From: Cyanobium sp.
Lineage (GTDB): Bacteria > Cyanobacteriota > Cyanobacteriia > PCC-6307 > Cyanobiaceae
DNA: 8,731 nucleotides
Reading direction: 5' to 3'
Assembly (NCBI GenBank): GCA_014191535.1
Contig: BJHC01000042.1
Span: 1 to 8,731, forward strand
How positions within the stretch are numbered: the stretch's first letter is position 1; the number at the start of each line of letters is the position of its first letter. The notes under the pieces were generated by a model that was not told where the DNA came from, made no database searches, and worked only from the letters and a program-made list of their open reading frames with translations. Both the position numbers and the translations under genes were made by a program. Below, piece after piece: positions 1 through 5,688 of the stretch.

Positions 1-144
1 GGCGGGCATCTGGGACTGGGCTTGGTTGCAGGCATCCACCTCGGAAATGGCCGATTGGAACGTGGTGGAGCCGGCCAGGGCGGCCGGTGTCAGCCCAAGG
101 CCCCCGAGCAGCAGACCGGCGGTGAGCAGGGTGCGGTGGGCCAT
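1..144 (-). CDS. Secreted protein of unknown function, N-terminal part only
   Basis: An open frame of 48 codons runs from an ATG at 144 down to the window edge with no stop, so only the N-terminus is seen. The protein begins MAHRTLLTAGLLLGGLGLTP and continues to AALA-GS. This is a typical Sec signal peptide: a basic start, a Leu/Gly-rich hydrophobic core and an Ala-x-Ala site cleaving after about residue 24. The mature part seen (about 24 residues) is polar, with one Cys at residue 39, and I do not recognise the family. No ATG, GTG or TTG lies in frame in the 36 bases upstream, which fixes the start. It lies downstream of trpA on the same strand with an 82-bp gap, so it may be read through from that operon or have its own promoter. 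The product is probably periplasmic or lumenal. Confidence 0.75.
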   Translation of the reverse strand, partial: MAHRTLLTAGLLLGGLGLTPAALAGSTTFQSAISEVDACNQAQSQMPA

Positions 145-226
145 GGCCTTGGGGTGCTGTGGTGCGTGTGGGGAGAGTCTGACTGCTTTTCTCGGGGCTG
201 GCTGGCTGCGGCGTGCTCGTGAGCGC

Positions 227-1039
227 TCAGCGATCGAGGGCGCTGCGCAGTTCGCCGCAGAAACCACCTGCTGCCGCCGCCACATCGCCACCGCTCTGAT
301 GGGCTGCGGCCATCACCTTCACCAGCGCACTGCCCACGATGGCGCCGTCGGCGCCCCAGTCGCGCACCTGGATGGCCTGCTCCGGCCCTGAGATGCCGAA
401 GCCCACCGCCACCGGTGTGGGCCCCATGCCCTTGAGCTGCTGCACCAGCCCCGCCACCCGGGATTCGATCGTGGTGCGCACCCCCGTCACGCCGGTGACG
501 CTCACCAGATAGGTGAAGCCGCGGCTGGCCGCCGCAATGCGGCCCATGCGCTCAGCTGGGGTGGTGGGGGCCACCAGCAACACCAGGTCGAGGCCGGCGG
601 CGGTGGCGATGGTGGAGAGCTTCTCGGCCTCCTCCAGGGGGAGGTCGGGCACCACCAGCCCGGCGGCGCCGGCGGCGGCGGCATCGCTGCAGAACCGCTC
701 CATGCCGCGGTTGAGCAGCGGATTGCTGTAGGTGAACAGGATCACCGGGATGGTGAGCTCACCCCGTAGGCCGCCGAGCATCTCCAGCACGCGGCCGGGG
801 GTGGTGCCGGATCCGAGGGCGCGGCTGGCGGCCGCCTGGATCACCGGGCCATCGGCCAGGGGATCGCTGTAGGGAATGCCCAGCTCAATCAGGTCGGCCC
901 CGGCGGCCTGCAGGGCCAGCAGGCTGGCGCGGGTGCCGGCCAGATCCGGATCGCCCGCCATCAGAAACGGCATCAGTGCGCAACGGCCCTGGCTCTGCAG
1001 CTGCTCAAAGCGCTGCTGGATCGGGGTGCTGGGGGTCAC
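227..1039 (-). CDS. trpA: Tryptophan synthase alpha subunit
   Basis: TrpA cleaves indole-3-glycerol phosphate to indole and glyceraldehyde 3-phosphate. The indole is channelled to TrpB, which is not in this window, to make tryptophan in the cytoplasm. The 270-residue protein is a full-length TIM barrel of normal family size. Both catalytic acids are visible: Glu52 in [11 protein letters not shown] and Asp63 in LADGP. Other family signatures are PFLMAGDPD (24-32), VVPDLPLEE (129-137), [10 protein letters not shown] (177-186) and the phosphate-binding GFGIS (213-217) and GSAL (236-239). The start is a GTG at 1039: no other in-frame start lies just upstream, and the next Met is already inside the first strand. 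No Shine-Dalgarno is seen. It follows the DUF3007 gene by 25 bp on the same strand, so it is probably the last gene of an ndhL operon rather than part of a trp operon. Confidence 0.98.
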   Translation of the reverse strand: MTPSTPIQQRFEQLQSQGRCALMPFLMAGDPDLAGTRASLLALQAAGADLIELGIPYSDPLADGPVIQAAASRALGSGTTPGRVLEMLGGLRGELTIPVILFTYSNPLLNRGMERFCSDAAAAGAAGLVVPDLPLEEAEKLSTIATAAGLDLVLLVAPTTPAERMGRIAAASRGFTYLVSVTGVTGVRTTIESRVAGLVQQLKGMGPTPVAVGFGISGPEQAIQVRDWGADGAIVGSALVKVMAAAHQSGGDVAAAAGGFCGELRSALDR

Positions 1040-1064
1040 GGCCGCGCTGGATCTGCCGCTGAGC

Positions 1065-1412
1065 CTATGGGGTCGGCGGCTCGGGGTTTTGCTCCAGCTC
1101 CTGCAGCAGTTGCTGCTGTTCCTCGGGGCTCAGGGCGTCAAAGCGCTTCTGCAGTTCCTCATCGGTGGCGGACTCATAGGCCGAGCGGTATCGGCGCCGC
1201 TGCTCCATGTAGGTCATGTTGCCGGTGACCACCCGGAACAGATAGGAGCCGGTCCAGACCACCACGATGGCCACCAGCAGCAGCTGGGCGGCGATGCCGG
1301 CGGAGAATCCCTCCAGGCCTGCCGCCTGAAACCCCCAGTAGCCGGCTCCTCCAATGGCAAACAGGCCAAGGCCGATCAGCAGCGCCTTGCCGCGGGTGAT
1401 GCCGCTGTTCAT
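1065..1412 (-). CDS. DUF3007 family small membrane protein
   Basis: This 115-residue protein resembles the cyanobacterial DUF3007 family, assigned from memory of the sequence pattern and the neighbourhood. Two hydrophobic segments are visible, about residues 9-31 ([19 protein letters not shown]) and 37-60 ([21 protein letters not shown]). A basic, aromatic stretch follows ([16 protein letters not shown], about 65-80), then an acidic Gln-rich tail ([19 protein letters not shown]) likely to be helical and exposed. Its biochemical role is unknown to me. Translation starts at ATG 1412. The mRNA sequence TGAGGCGGCCATG holds both the ndhL stop and a GAGG ribosome-binding site, so translation is probably coupled to ndhL. 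Its place between ndhL and trpA suggests, but does not show, a role in the thylakoid NDH-1 complex or its assembly. Confidence 0.85.
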   Translation of the reverse strand: MNSGITRGKALLIGLGLFAIGGAGYWGFQAAGLEGFSAGIAAQLLLVAIVVVWTGSYLFRVVTGNMTYMEQRRRYRSAYESATDEELQKRFDALSPEEQQQLLQELEQNPEPPTP

Positions 1413-1419
1413 GGCCGCC

Positions 1420-1713
1420 TCATGCCTGGGGGCCCTGGCCCTGCATCCGCAGATTCACAAACGGAGCAAACAGGATCAGCCCGGGAAAAAACAGAAACAC
1501 CAGGCCATAGATGCCGGTGCGCTCCAGCTTGCCCATCACGGTCCAGCGCTTGGCCATCCAGGCCATCAGCGCCAGGGGCACCACCACCAAATAAGCACCG
1601 CCGAGGGCGATGTAGGCGCCGATCACCAGCAGGGTTTCGCTGGAGAGGGAGCTGAGAAACCCAGGCAGGGGCACGGCAGCGGTGCTGTTCTGAGCTGAAT
1701 CTAGGATGGACAT
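1420..1713 (-). CDS. ndhL: NAD(P)H-quinone oxidoreductase (NDH-1) subunit L
   Basis: NdhL is a small membrane subunit specific to the NDH-1 complexes of cyanobacteria and chloroplasts, which carry out cyclic electron flow, respiration and CO2 uptake; it was first known as IctA from inorganic-carbon transport mutants. The 97-residue protein has two transmembrane helices, about 27-52 ([25 protein letters not shown] begins here) and 67-84 ([19 protein letters not shown]). They are joined by the basic loop [12 protein letters not shown], which fits the family, as does the FLFFPG motif. The ATG at 1713 gives a length slightly above the family norm of about 80. The same frame stays open far upstream, but that part is antisense to the tRNA and to the chloride channel gene and is not credible. 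It is first in the run ndhL, DUF3007 gene, trpA, with 7 bp to the next start. Its promoter must lie in the 29-bp gap or inside the divergent tRNA gene. Confidence 0.95.
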   Translation of the reverse strand: MSILDSAQNSTAAVPLPGFLSSLSSETLLVIGAYIALGGAYLVVVPLALMAWMAKRWTVMGKLERTGIYGLVFLFFPGLILFAPFVNLRMQGQGPQA

Positions 1714-1742
1714 CCCGAGGCGGGGGATGCCTTGCCGCGCCG

Positions 1743-1826
1743 GGGAGCATGGCGGAATTGGTAGACGCAGCGGACTTAAAATCCGCAGACGGCAACGTTG
1801 TGGGGGTTCAAGTCCCCCTGCTCCCA
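1743..1826 (+). tRNA. trnL-UAA: tRNA-Leu (anticodon UAA), intronless
   Basis: An 84-nt class II tRNA folds completely. The acceptor stem is GGGAGCA (1743-1749) with TGCTCCC (1819-1825) and discriminator A1826. T8-G9 is followed by the leucine-type D arm GGCGGAATTGGTAGACGC. The anticodon stem GCGGA/TCCGC encloses loop CTTAAAA with anticodon TAA at 1777-1779. The long variable arm is ACG-GCAA-CGT, and the T stem is GGGGG/CCCCC with loop TTCAAGT. The 3' CCA is not encoded (TCA follows), so it must be added by the CCA enzyme. It reads UUA and, by wobble, UUG leucine codons. Many cyanobacteria carry a group I intron in this gene inside the anticodon loop; here the loop is uninterrupted. Confidence 0.98.
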
Positions 1827-1843
1827 TCAGCGGTTTTGACCTG

Positions 1844-3166
1844 TTGACTTCAAACCGCCTCAGGCTTTTGCTGCAAACCCTCTTGCAGGGCCTGCTGCTG
1901 GGCGCCCTGGTGGGGTTGGCCTGCTGGCCGTTCAATTGGATGGACCGCTGGCAGGACCAGCTGCTGGGGCGCTTGCCCGCGTTCAGTGGCGGGCCTTGGA
2001 CGCCGCTGGCCCTAGCCCTGGCCTGCTCGCCGCTGCTGGTGGTGCCGCTGCTGCTGTTGTTGCAGAGGCGTGTGCTGGCCTCGGGCGCAGGCTCCGGTAT
2101 TCCCCAGGTGATGGCCAGCATCGAGGAGCCCGGGCGGGGGGAGCGTTTGTTGGGCCTGACGCCCACGCTGCATCGCTTGGTGCTGTGGTGTGGGGCCACC
2201 CTCAGCCTGTTGCCCCTGGGCCGTGAGGGTCCGGTGGTGCATATGGGGGCGGCGGTGGCCCAGGGGCTGCGGCGCCGTTTCCCAGGTCTGTTGCCCGGCC
2301 TGAGCCAGGCCCAGCTGCTGGCCCTGGCGGGCGGTGCCGGTCTGGCGGGCGGCTTCAACACCCCGCTGTTGGGGGTGGTGTTTGTGGTCGAGGAGTTTCT
2401 TGGCAGCTTCGCGCCCCAGTTGATTTGGCCAGCGCTGCTGATCAGTGCTGCCGCGGCCGCCATCAGCAGCCTTGGGGGGCAGCCCGAATTCGCCATGGGG
2501 GTTCTGGGGGCCCAGCCCCTGGAATTGATCCAACTGCTGTGGGCCGTGCCCTTGGGTGTGGTGGGAGGCCTGCTGGGGGGAGGGTTCTCCCGGTTGCTGC
2601 TCCGCGTCAGCCGCCGTTGCTTCGGGCCTGCCCGCCGCCAGCCCCTGAGGCTGGGCTTGGCGGTGGGAGCTGTGCTCACCTTGTTCCTGCTGCTCAGCGG
2701 TGGCGCCAGTGGCGGTGACGGGGAGCTGCTGATGCACCACCTGTTGGCTGAGGGGCAGCTGCAGGGCCCCCTGGGCTCAGGGATCCCGGCGGAGCTGCTC
2801 ACCCTGGTGCTGCGGGTTGTGGGGCCCGTGCTGGCGTTGGGGGTGTCGATCCCCGGCGGTTTGATTGATCCCGCCTTTGCCTTCGGCGCCCTGCTGGGCC
2901 ACAGCGCTGGCCAGTTGCTGGGGGAGCCGCAGTTGGGGCTGGCCCTGGGCATGACCGCCGGCTTGGCGGGGGCCACGCAGCTGCCCGTCATGGCGGTGCT
3001 GTTCGCCCTGCGCCTGGCCGGTGATCAACAGCTCCTACCGGGAATTCTGCTGGCGGCTGTGTTAGCGGCCTACAGCAGCCGATTGCTGCTGGATCGGCCC
3101 GTGTACCACGCCCTCATGAACCTCATGGATGCTCCTGAATCAACAGGGCCGAGCGCTCGCGGGTGA
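1844..3166 (+). CDS. ClC-family chloride channel / H+-coupled chloride exchanger
   Basis: The 440-residue membrane protein has the ClC signatures in order (numbered from TTG 1844): GSGIP at 83-87 with the pore Ser84, GREGPVV at 126-132 with the gating Glu128 (E. coli Glu148), GGFNTP at 169-174, GGLIDP at 338-343, and RPVYHAL with the pore Tyr421 (E. coli Tyr445). VVEE at 181-184 keeps the glutamate that passes protons in ClC exchangers (E. coli Glu203), so a 2 Cl-/1 H+ antiporter is more likely than a passive channel. No CBS domains follow the membrane part. The start is uncertain. The first helix ([19 protein letters not shown]) begins before the first in-frame ATG (1940), so a TTG at 1844 is preferred; the frame is open back through the tRNA, but starts there are not credible. 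The start is 17 bp after trnL, so the two may share a transcript. The 3' end overlaps the convergent NADH dehydrogenase gene by 44 bp. Confidence 0.92.
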   Translation: MTSNRLRLLLQTLLQGLLLGALVGLACWPFNWMDRWQDQLLGRLPAFSGGPWTPLALALACSPLLVVPLLLLLQRRVLASGAGSGIPQVMASIEEPGRGERLLGLTPTLHRLVLWCGATLSLLPLGREGPVVHMGAAVAQGLRRRFPGLLPGLSQAQLLALAGGAGLAGGFNTPLLGVVFVVEEFLGSFAPQLIWPALLISAAAAAISSLGGQPEFAMGVLGAQPLELIQLLWAVPLGVVGGLLGGGFSRLLLRVSRRCFGPARRQPLRLGLAVGAVLTLFLLLSGGASGGDGELLMHHLLAEGQLQGPLGSGIPAELLTLVLRVVGPVLALGVSIPGGLIDPAFAFGALLGHSAGQLLGEPQLGLALGMTAGLAGATQLPVMAVLFALRLAGDQQLLPGILLAAVLAAYSSRLLLDRPVYHALMNLMDAPESTGPSARG

Positions 3167-4442
3167 GGATCAACCAGAGCCATTTGGTGAGCAGGCTGAT
3201 GCGGTTCTCCGTGTCGGGCATGAAGGCCAGGTGTGCCAGCGCCCACAGCAGCCAGCCGAGCGGTCCGCTCAGCTTGAGGCCCCGCAGGTTGGCCACCGCA
3301 AACAGCGGTCCCACCACCGCCATGCTGCCGAAATCGGTGAAGACAAAAGGGCCATGGGCCTGTTGCTGTTGCCGCGCCAGGATGTCTGCGGCCACCCAGC
3401 CCCCCATCTGCACGGCGGGTCCGGCCATGCCGGGTAAGGGGGTGCCCTCGGCGGTGTGGCTGTAGCTGCACAGGTCGCCCACCACGCGGATCTCGGGCCG
3501 GCCGGCGATCGAGAAGTCCGGCTCCACCACCACCCGGCCGGCTCGATCGAGGCTGCAGCCGGTGCGCTCCGCCAGCAGTTGGCCCAGGGGTGAGGCGGCC
3601 ACCCCGGCGGTCCAGCAGATGGTGCCAGCCTCCAGGGTCACCTCGCCGCTGGCGGTGTTCACCACCACCTGGTTCGCGGCGATCGCCTTCACGCGTCCCC
3701 CCAGCAGCAGGTTGACGCCGTTGCGTTGCAGATGCTCGCCCGCTGCCTTGGACAGCTGGGGATCCATGGCCCGCAGCACCCGGTCGCCCGGATCCACCAG
3801 GGTCACCTGGCAGAGGTGGGGGTCAACCTGTTTGAAATCACGCTCCAGGGTGTGGCGCAGCAGATCGTTGAGCGATGCCGCCAGCTCACAGCCGGTGGGG
3901 CCGCCCCCCACCACCACCACCGACTGCAGCAGGCGCCGGCGTGCGGGGTCGGGGGTTTGCTCCGCCTCCTCCAGGGCGCTGAGCACCTGCTGGCGAATCG
4001 CCATGGCATCGCTGAGCGACTTCATGGGGGTGGCGAAGGCCTGCCAATCGTCGTGGCCGAAGTAGCTGCTGGTGGCTCCCGCCGCCACGATCAGGTGGTC
4101 GTAGCGAAGCTGCCGGTCGTTGAACACCACCGCCTTGGCGGCGGGATCGATGTCCACCACCTCCCCCATCAGGATTTGGATGTTGGCGGCGTTGCCGAGC
4201 ATCACCCGCAGCGGTGAGGCCACGTCGGGGGCCGACACCAGCCCGGTGGCCACCTGGTAGAGCAGCGGCTGGAACAGGTTGAAGTTGCGCCGGTCGATCA
4301 ACGTGACCCGCACCGTTTTGCCCGCCAAGGTGTGGGCCGCCTTCAGACCGGCGAAACCGCCCCCGACGATCACCACATGGGGCGCATCACGCAGCAGCTC
4401 GGAGGGGGGCGTGAGCTCCAGGAAGAAGCGCTCTTTGGCCAT
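3123..4442 (-). CDS. ndb: Type II NADH dehydrogenase (NDH-2), FAD-dependent
   Basis: NDH-2 enzymes are single-subunit flavoproteins on the membrane surface that pass electrons from NAD(P)H to quinone without pumping protons. The 439-residue protein has an N-terminal FAD-binding Rossmann motif VVIVGGGFAGLKAA (23-36) with the acid at the end of strand 2 (Asp50). A second dinucleotide site for NADH is VVVVGGGPTGCELAASL (175-191). Between them is AAGATSSYFGHDDW (120-133), and later come CWTAGV (276-281), VGDL (321-324) with the FAD-contacting Asp323, and PAVQMGGWVAADI (342-354). The C-terminal part, FVFTDFGSMAVVG and then LSGPLGWLLWALAHLAF, is the amphipathic membrane anchor of the family. Start ATG 4442 leaves a 20-residue leader before the Rossmann fold; no Shine-Dalgarno is present. 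In cyanobacteria these enzymes are thought to sense or poise plastoquinone redox state as much as to respire. Which paralogue (NdbA, B or C) cannot be settled by eye. Confidence 0.93.
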   Translation of the reverse strand: MAKERFFLELTPPSELLRDAPHVVIVGGGFAGLKAAHTLAGKTVRVTLIDRRNFNLFQPLLYQVATGLVSAPDVASPLRVMLGNAANIQILMGEVVDIDPAAKAVVFNDRQLRYDHLIVAAGATSSYFGHDDWQAFATPMKSLSDAMAIRQQVLSALEEAEQTPDPARRRLLQSVVVVGGGPTGCELAASLNDLLRHTLERDFKQVDPHLCQVTLVDPGDRVLRAMDPQLSKAAGEHLQRNGVNLLLGGRVKAIAANQVVVNTASGEVTLEAGTICWTAGVAASPLGQLLAERTGCSLDRAGRVVVEPDFSIAGRPEIRVVGDLCSYSHTAEGTPLPGMAGPAVQMGGWVAADILARQQQQAHGPFVFTDFGSMAVVGPLFAVANLRGLKLSGPLGWLLWALAHLAFMPDTENRISLLTKWLWLILTRERSALLIQEHP

Positions 4443-4537
4443 GGCCGACAGCGGGTTCAGCGCCGGCCGAGCAAGTCCTCCCAGCTGGGCGGTGGGGTGC
4501 CGGCCGGTTTGGTCAGGGGGCGATGGGCAGTGGGGCG

Positions 4538-4557
4538 AGCCCCCGCATGCGGGGGCT
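4538..4557. repeat. Perfect 20-bp palindrome (GC-rich hairpin)
   Basis: The two 10-bp arms, AGCCCCCGCA and TGCGGGGGCT, are exact reverse complements with no spacer. As RNA it would form an 8-bp, mostly G-C stem with a CATG loop. It lies about 96 bp upstream of the ndb start. Neither strand has a T-tract after it, so it is not a textbook terminator. Its place between divergent promoters suggests an operator, an mRNA leader hairpin, or the end of an unannotated short transcript. Confidence 0.75.
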
Positions 4558-4600
4558 TGGGTTGCTGGGACTTGGGTTGTGTCGTCTTGGTTTGTGGTGT
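4556..4600 (+). repeat. Three imperfect 15-bp tandem repeats
   Basis: Three adjoining 15-bp units begin at 4556, 4571 and 4586. Each starts with CTTGGGTTG or, in the third, CTTGGTTTG, while the last six bases drift (CTGGGA, TGTCGT, TGGTGT). The array directly follows and shares bases with the palindrome. It may be a local slippage product or a set of protein-binding sites; function is unknown. Confidence 0.6.
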
Positions 4601-4614
4601 GGCCATGGTGTCCA

Positions 4615-4660
4615 GTGGATGTGGATATCGCTCACGGATCTCGGATCAAGGATTCGGATC
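4615..4660 (+). repeat. GGAT array with about 6.5-bp period
   Basis: The tetramer GGAT occurs six times in 46 bp, at 4617, 4623, 4636, 4643, 4650 and 4656. Spacings are 6, 13, 7, 7 and 6 bp, as if one unit near 4630 has decayed. Three copies are CGGATC and two are GTGGAT. It lies 160-205 bp upstream of the phosphatase start. It could be degenerate simple repeat or a cluster of regulator sites. Confidence 0.5.
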
Positions 4661-4755
4661 GCTCCGGTGGCTCTGGCGGGATCACGCCGCCCTGCACCGG
4701 TTGTTCGTGGTGATGAAAGCAAGGGGGCGATTGTTGGGTCTCGCGCCGATCACTT

Positions 4756-4770
4756 CGAGAATCACCATAG
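4756..4770 (+). promoter_or_regulatory. Weak Fur-box-like site upstream of the phosphatase gene
   Basis: The 15-mer CGAGAATCACCATAG matches the 7-1-7 Fur consensus TGATAATCATTATCA at 9 of 15 positions. It shares the core GAGAATC with the stronger site at 8639-8653. It lies 52 bp before the phosphatase ATG, a suitable place for an operator. The match is modest and could be chance. Confidence 0.25.
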
Positions 4771-4821
4771 CCCCAGTGGCCGGGTGCGCCAACCTGGGGC
4801 CATTGCGTTGTTCTGAGCCCC

Positions 4822-5688
4822 ATGCGCCGCCGCCAGCTGCTGAAGCTGCTGCCCGCCTCCCTGATGGCTTCGGCCCTCGCGGCGGTGCTGGGGGCCCAGG
4901 CCGGATCGGTGGGGCCGGCGACCCCGGGCCGGGTGCGCTTCCTGGCGGTGGCCGACACCGGCAGCGGCAACAGCCATCAGCGGGCCGTGGGGGCGCAGAT
5001 GGCCGCGGTGCATCGCCAACGCCCCGTCGACCTGGTGGTGCTGGGGGGCGACAACATCTACCCCTCGGGAGACATGGCGCTGATTGAAGCCACCTTCCTG
5101 CGGCCCTACGCCGAGCTGCTGGCGGCCAAGGTGCCGTTCCATGCGGTGCTGGGCAACCACGACATCCGCACCGCCAATGGCGACCCGCAGGTGGCCTATC
5201 GCCCCTTTGGCATGAAGGGCCGCTACTACAACCTCCGCCGCGGCGACTTGGAGCTGTTCATGCTCGACACCAACGGCAATGCCGATTGGGCCGGCCAGCT
5301 GCGTTGGCTGCGCTCAGCCCTGGGCACGAGCACGGCCCCCTGGAAGGTGGTGGTGGGCCATCACCCGATTTATTCCTCTGGCTACTACGGCAACGATCCC
5401 GGGCTGCGGGGCAAGATCGGCTCGCTGATGCAGCGCCATGGGGTGCAGCTCTACATCAACGGCCACGAGCACAACTACGAACGCAGCCGGCCCATCGATG
5501 GCATCACCTACCTGGTGGTGGGCGGAGGGGGCGCCGCGCTGCGGCCGGTCCTGCCCACCGACCAGAGCGCCCGGGCCCTGAGTGCCTACAGCTTCGCGGA
5601 GATCGAGGCGGGCCCCAAGGAGCTCACGGTGACGGCCTGGGACAGCAAAGGCCAACCGATCGACCGCGCCGTGATTGCCCGCCGTTAG
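4822..5688 (+). CDS. Tat-exported purple-acid-phosphatase-like metallophosphoesterase
   Basis: This 288-residue enzyme should hydrolyse phosphate monoesters outside the cytoplasm. The N-terminus MRRRQLLK fits the twin-arginine pattern RRxFLK, followed by a hydrophobic stretch and an AQA cleavage site near residue 27. It would therefore be exported folded, already loaded with metal, to the periplasm or lumen. All five metal-binding motifs of purple acid phosphatases are present: DTG (Asp45), GGDNIY (Asp77 and the Fe-binding Tyr80), GNHD (Asn112, His113), VVGHH (His180) and GHEH (His215, His217). The GDxxY tyrosine points to the Fe(III)-containing class rather than a generic calcineurin-like enzyme. 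The size matches the small, TRAP-like purple acid phosphatases. The start ATG 4822 is set by the signal peptide; no Shine-Dalgarno is seen. Its TAG stop overlaps the TAA stop of the convergent futB within TTAG. The substrate is not deducible. No clear Pho box was seen upstream. Confidence 0.9.
   Translation: MRRRQLLKLLPASLMASALAAVLGAQAGSVGPATPGRVRFLAVADTGSGNSHQRAVGAQMAAVHRQRPVDLVVLGGDNIYPSGDMALIEATFLRPYAELLAAKVPFHAVLGNHDIRTANGDPQVAYRPFGMKGRYYNLRRGDLELFMLDTNGNADWAGQLRWLRSALGTSTAPWKVVVGHHPIYSSGYYGNDPGLRGKIGSLMQRHGVQLYINGHEHNYERSRPIDGITYLVVGGGGAALRPVLPTDQSARALSAYSFAEIEAGPKELTVTAWDSKGQPIDRAVIARR

Larger units (their letters stand above)
4443..4821. promoter_or_regulatory. Divergent intergenic spacer between ndb and the phosphatase gene
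   Basis: This 379-bp spacer, the longest in the window, separates two divergent gene starts and so should hold both promoters. I see no credible protein: the open frames crossing it have no family features and run into neighbours in the wrong frame. It does hold structured DNA, listed separately: a perfect palindrome, a 15-bp triple repeat, a GGAT array and a weak Fur-like site. No convincing sigma-70 -35/-10 pair with good spacing was found on either strand. An unannotated small RNA is possible but not supported by any family match. Confidence 0.6.

Noticed and set aside
145..226. Possible trpA terminator or promoter in the gap before the partial gene
   Set aside because: No clear stem-loop with T-run and no good -35/-10 pair could be identified.
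1706..1843. Extension of the ClC protein back to an ATG at 1706
   Set aside because: The added residues are encoded by the tRNA and have no resemblance to a ClC N-terminus.
1714..2991. Long minus-strand open frame continuing upstream of ndhL
   Set aside because: It is antisense to the tRNA and the ClC gene, is rich in Pro/Ser/Arg with no family features, and is open only because of GC-rich codon bias. Only the last 97 residues are NdhL.
3679..3686. HIP1 octamer GCGATCGC
   Set aside because: A single copy inside a coding region is not informative beyond being a general cyanobacterial feature.
3890..3930. Run of CCACC repeats
   Set aside because: This is coding sequence for the Val-Val-Val-Val-Gly-Gly-Gly of the second Rossmann motif of NDH-2, not a microsatellite.
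4523..4816. Small open frames inside the 4443-4821 spacer (both strands)
   Set aside because: Codon use and composition do not look coding, no ribosome-binding site is present, and the frames cross repeats and the palindrome.
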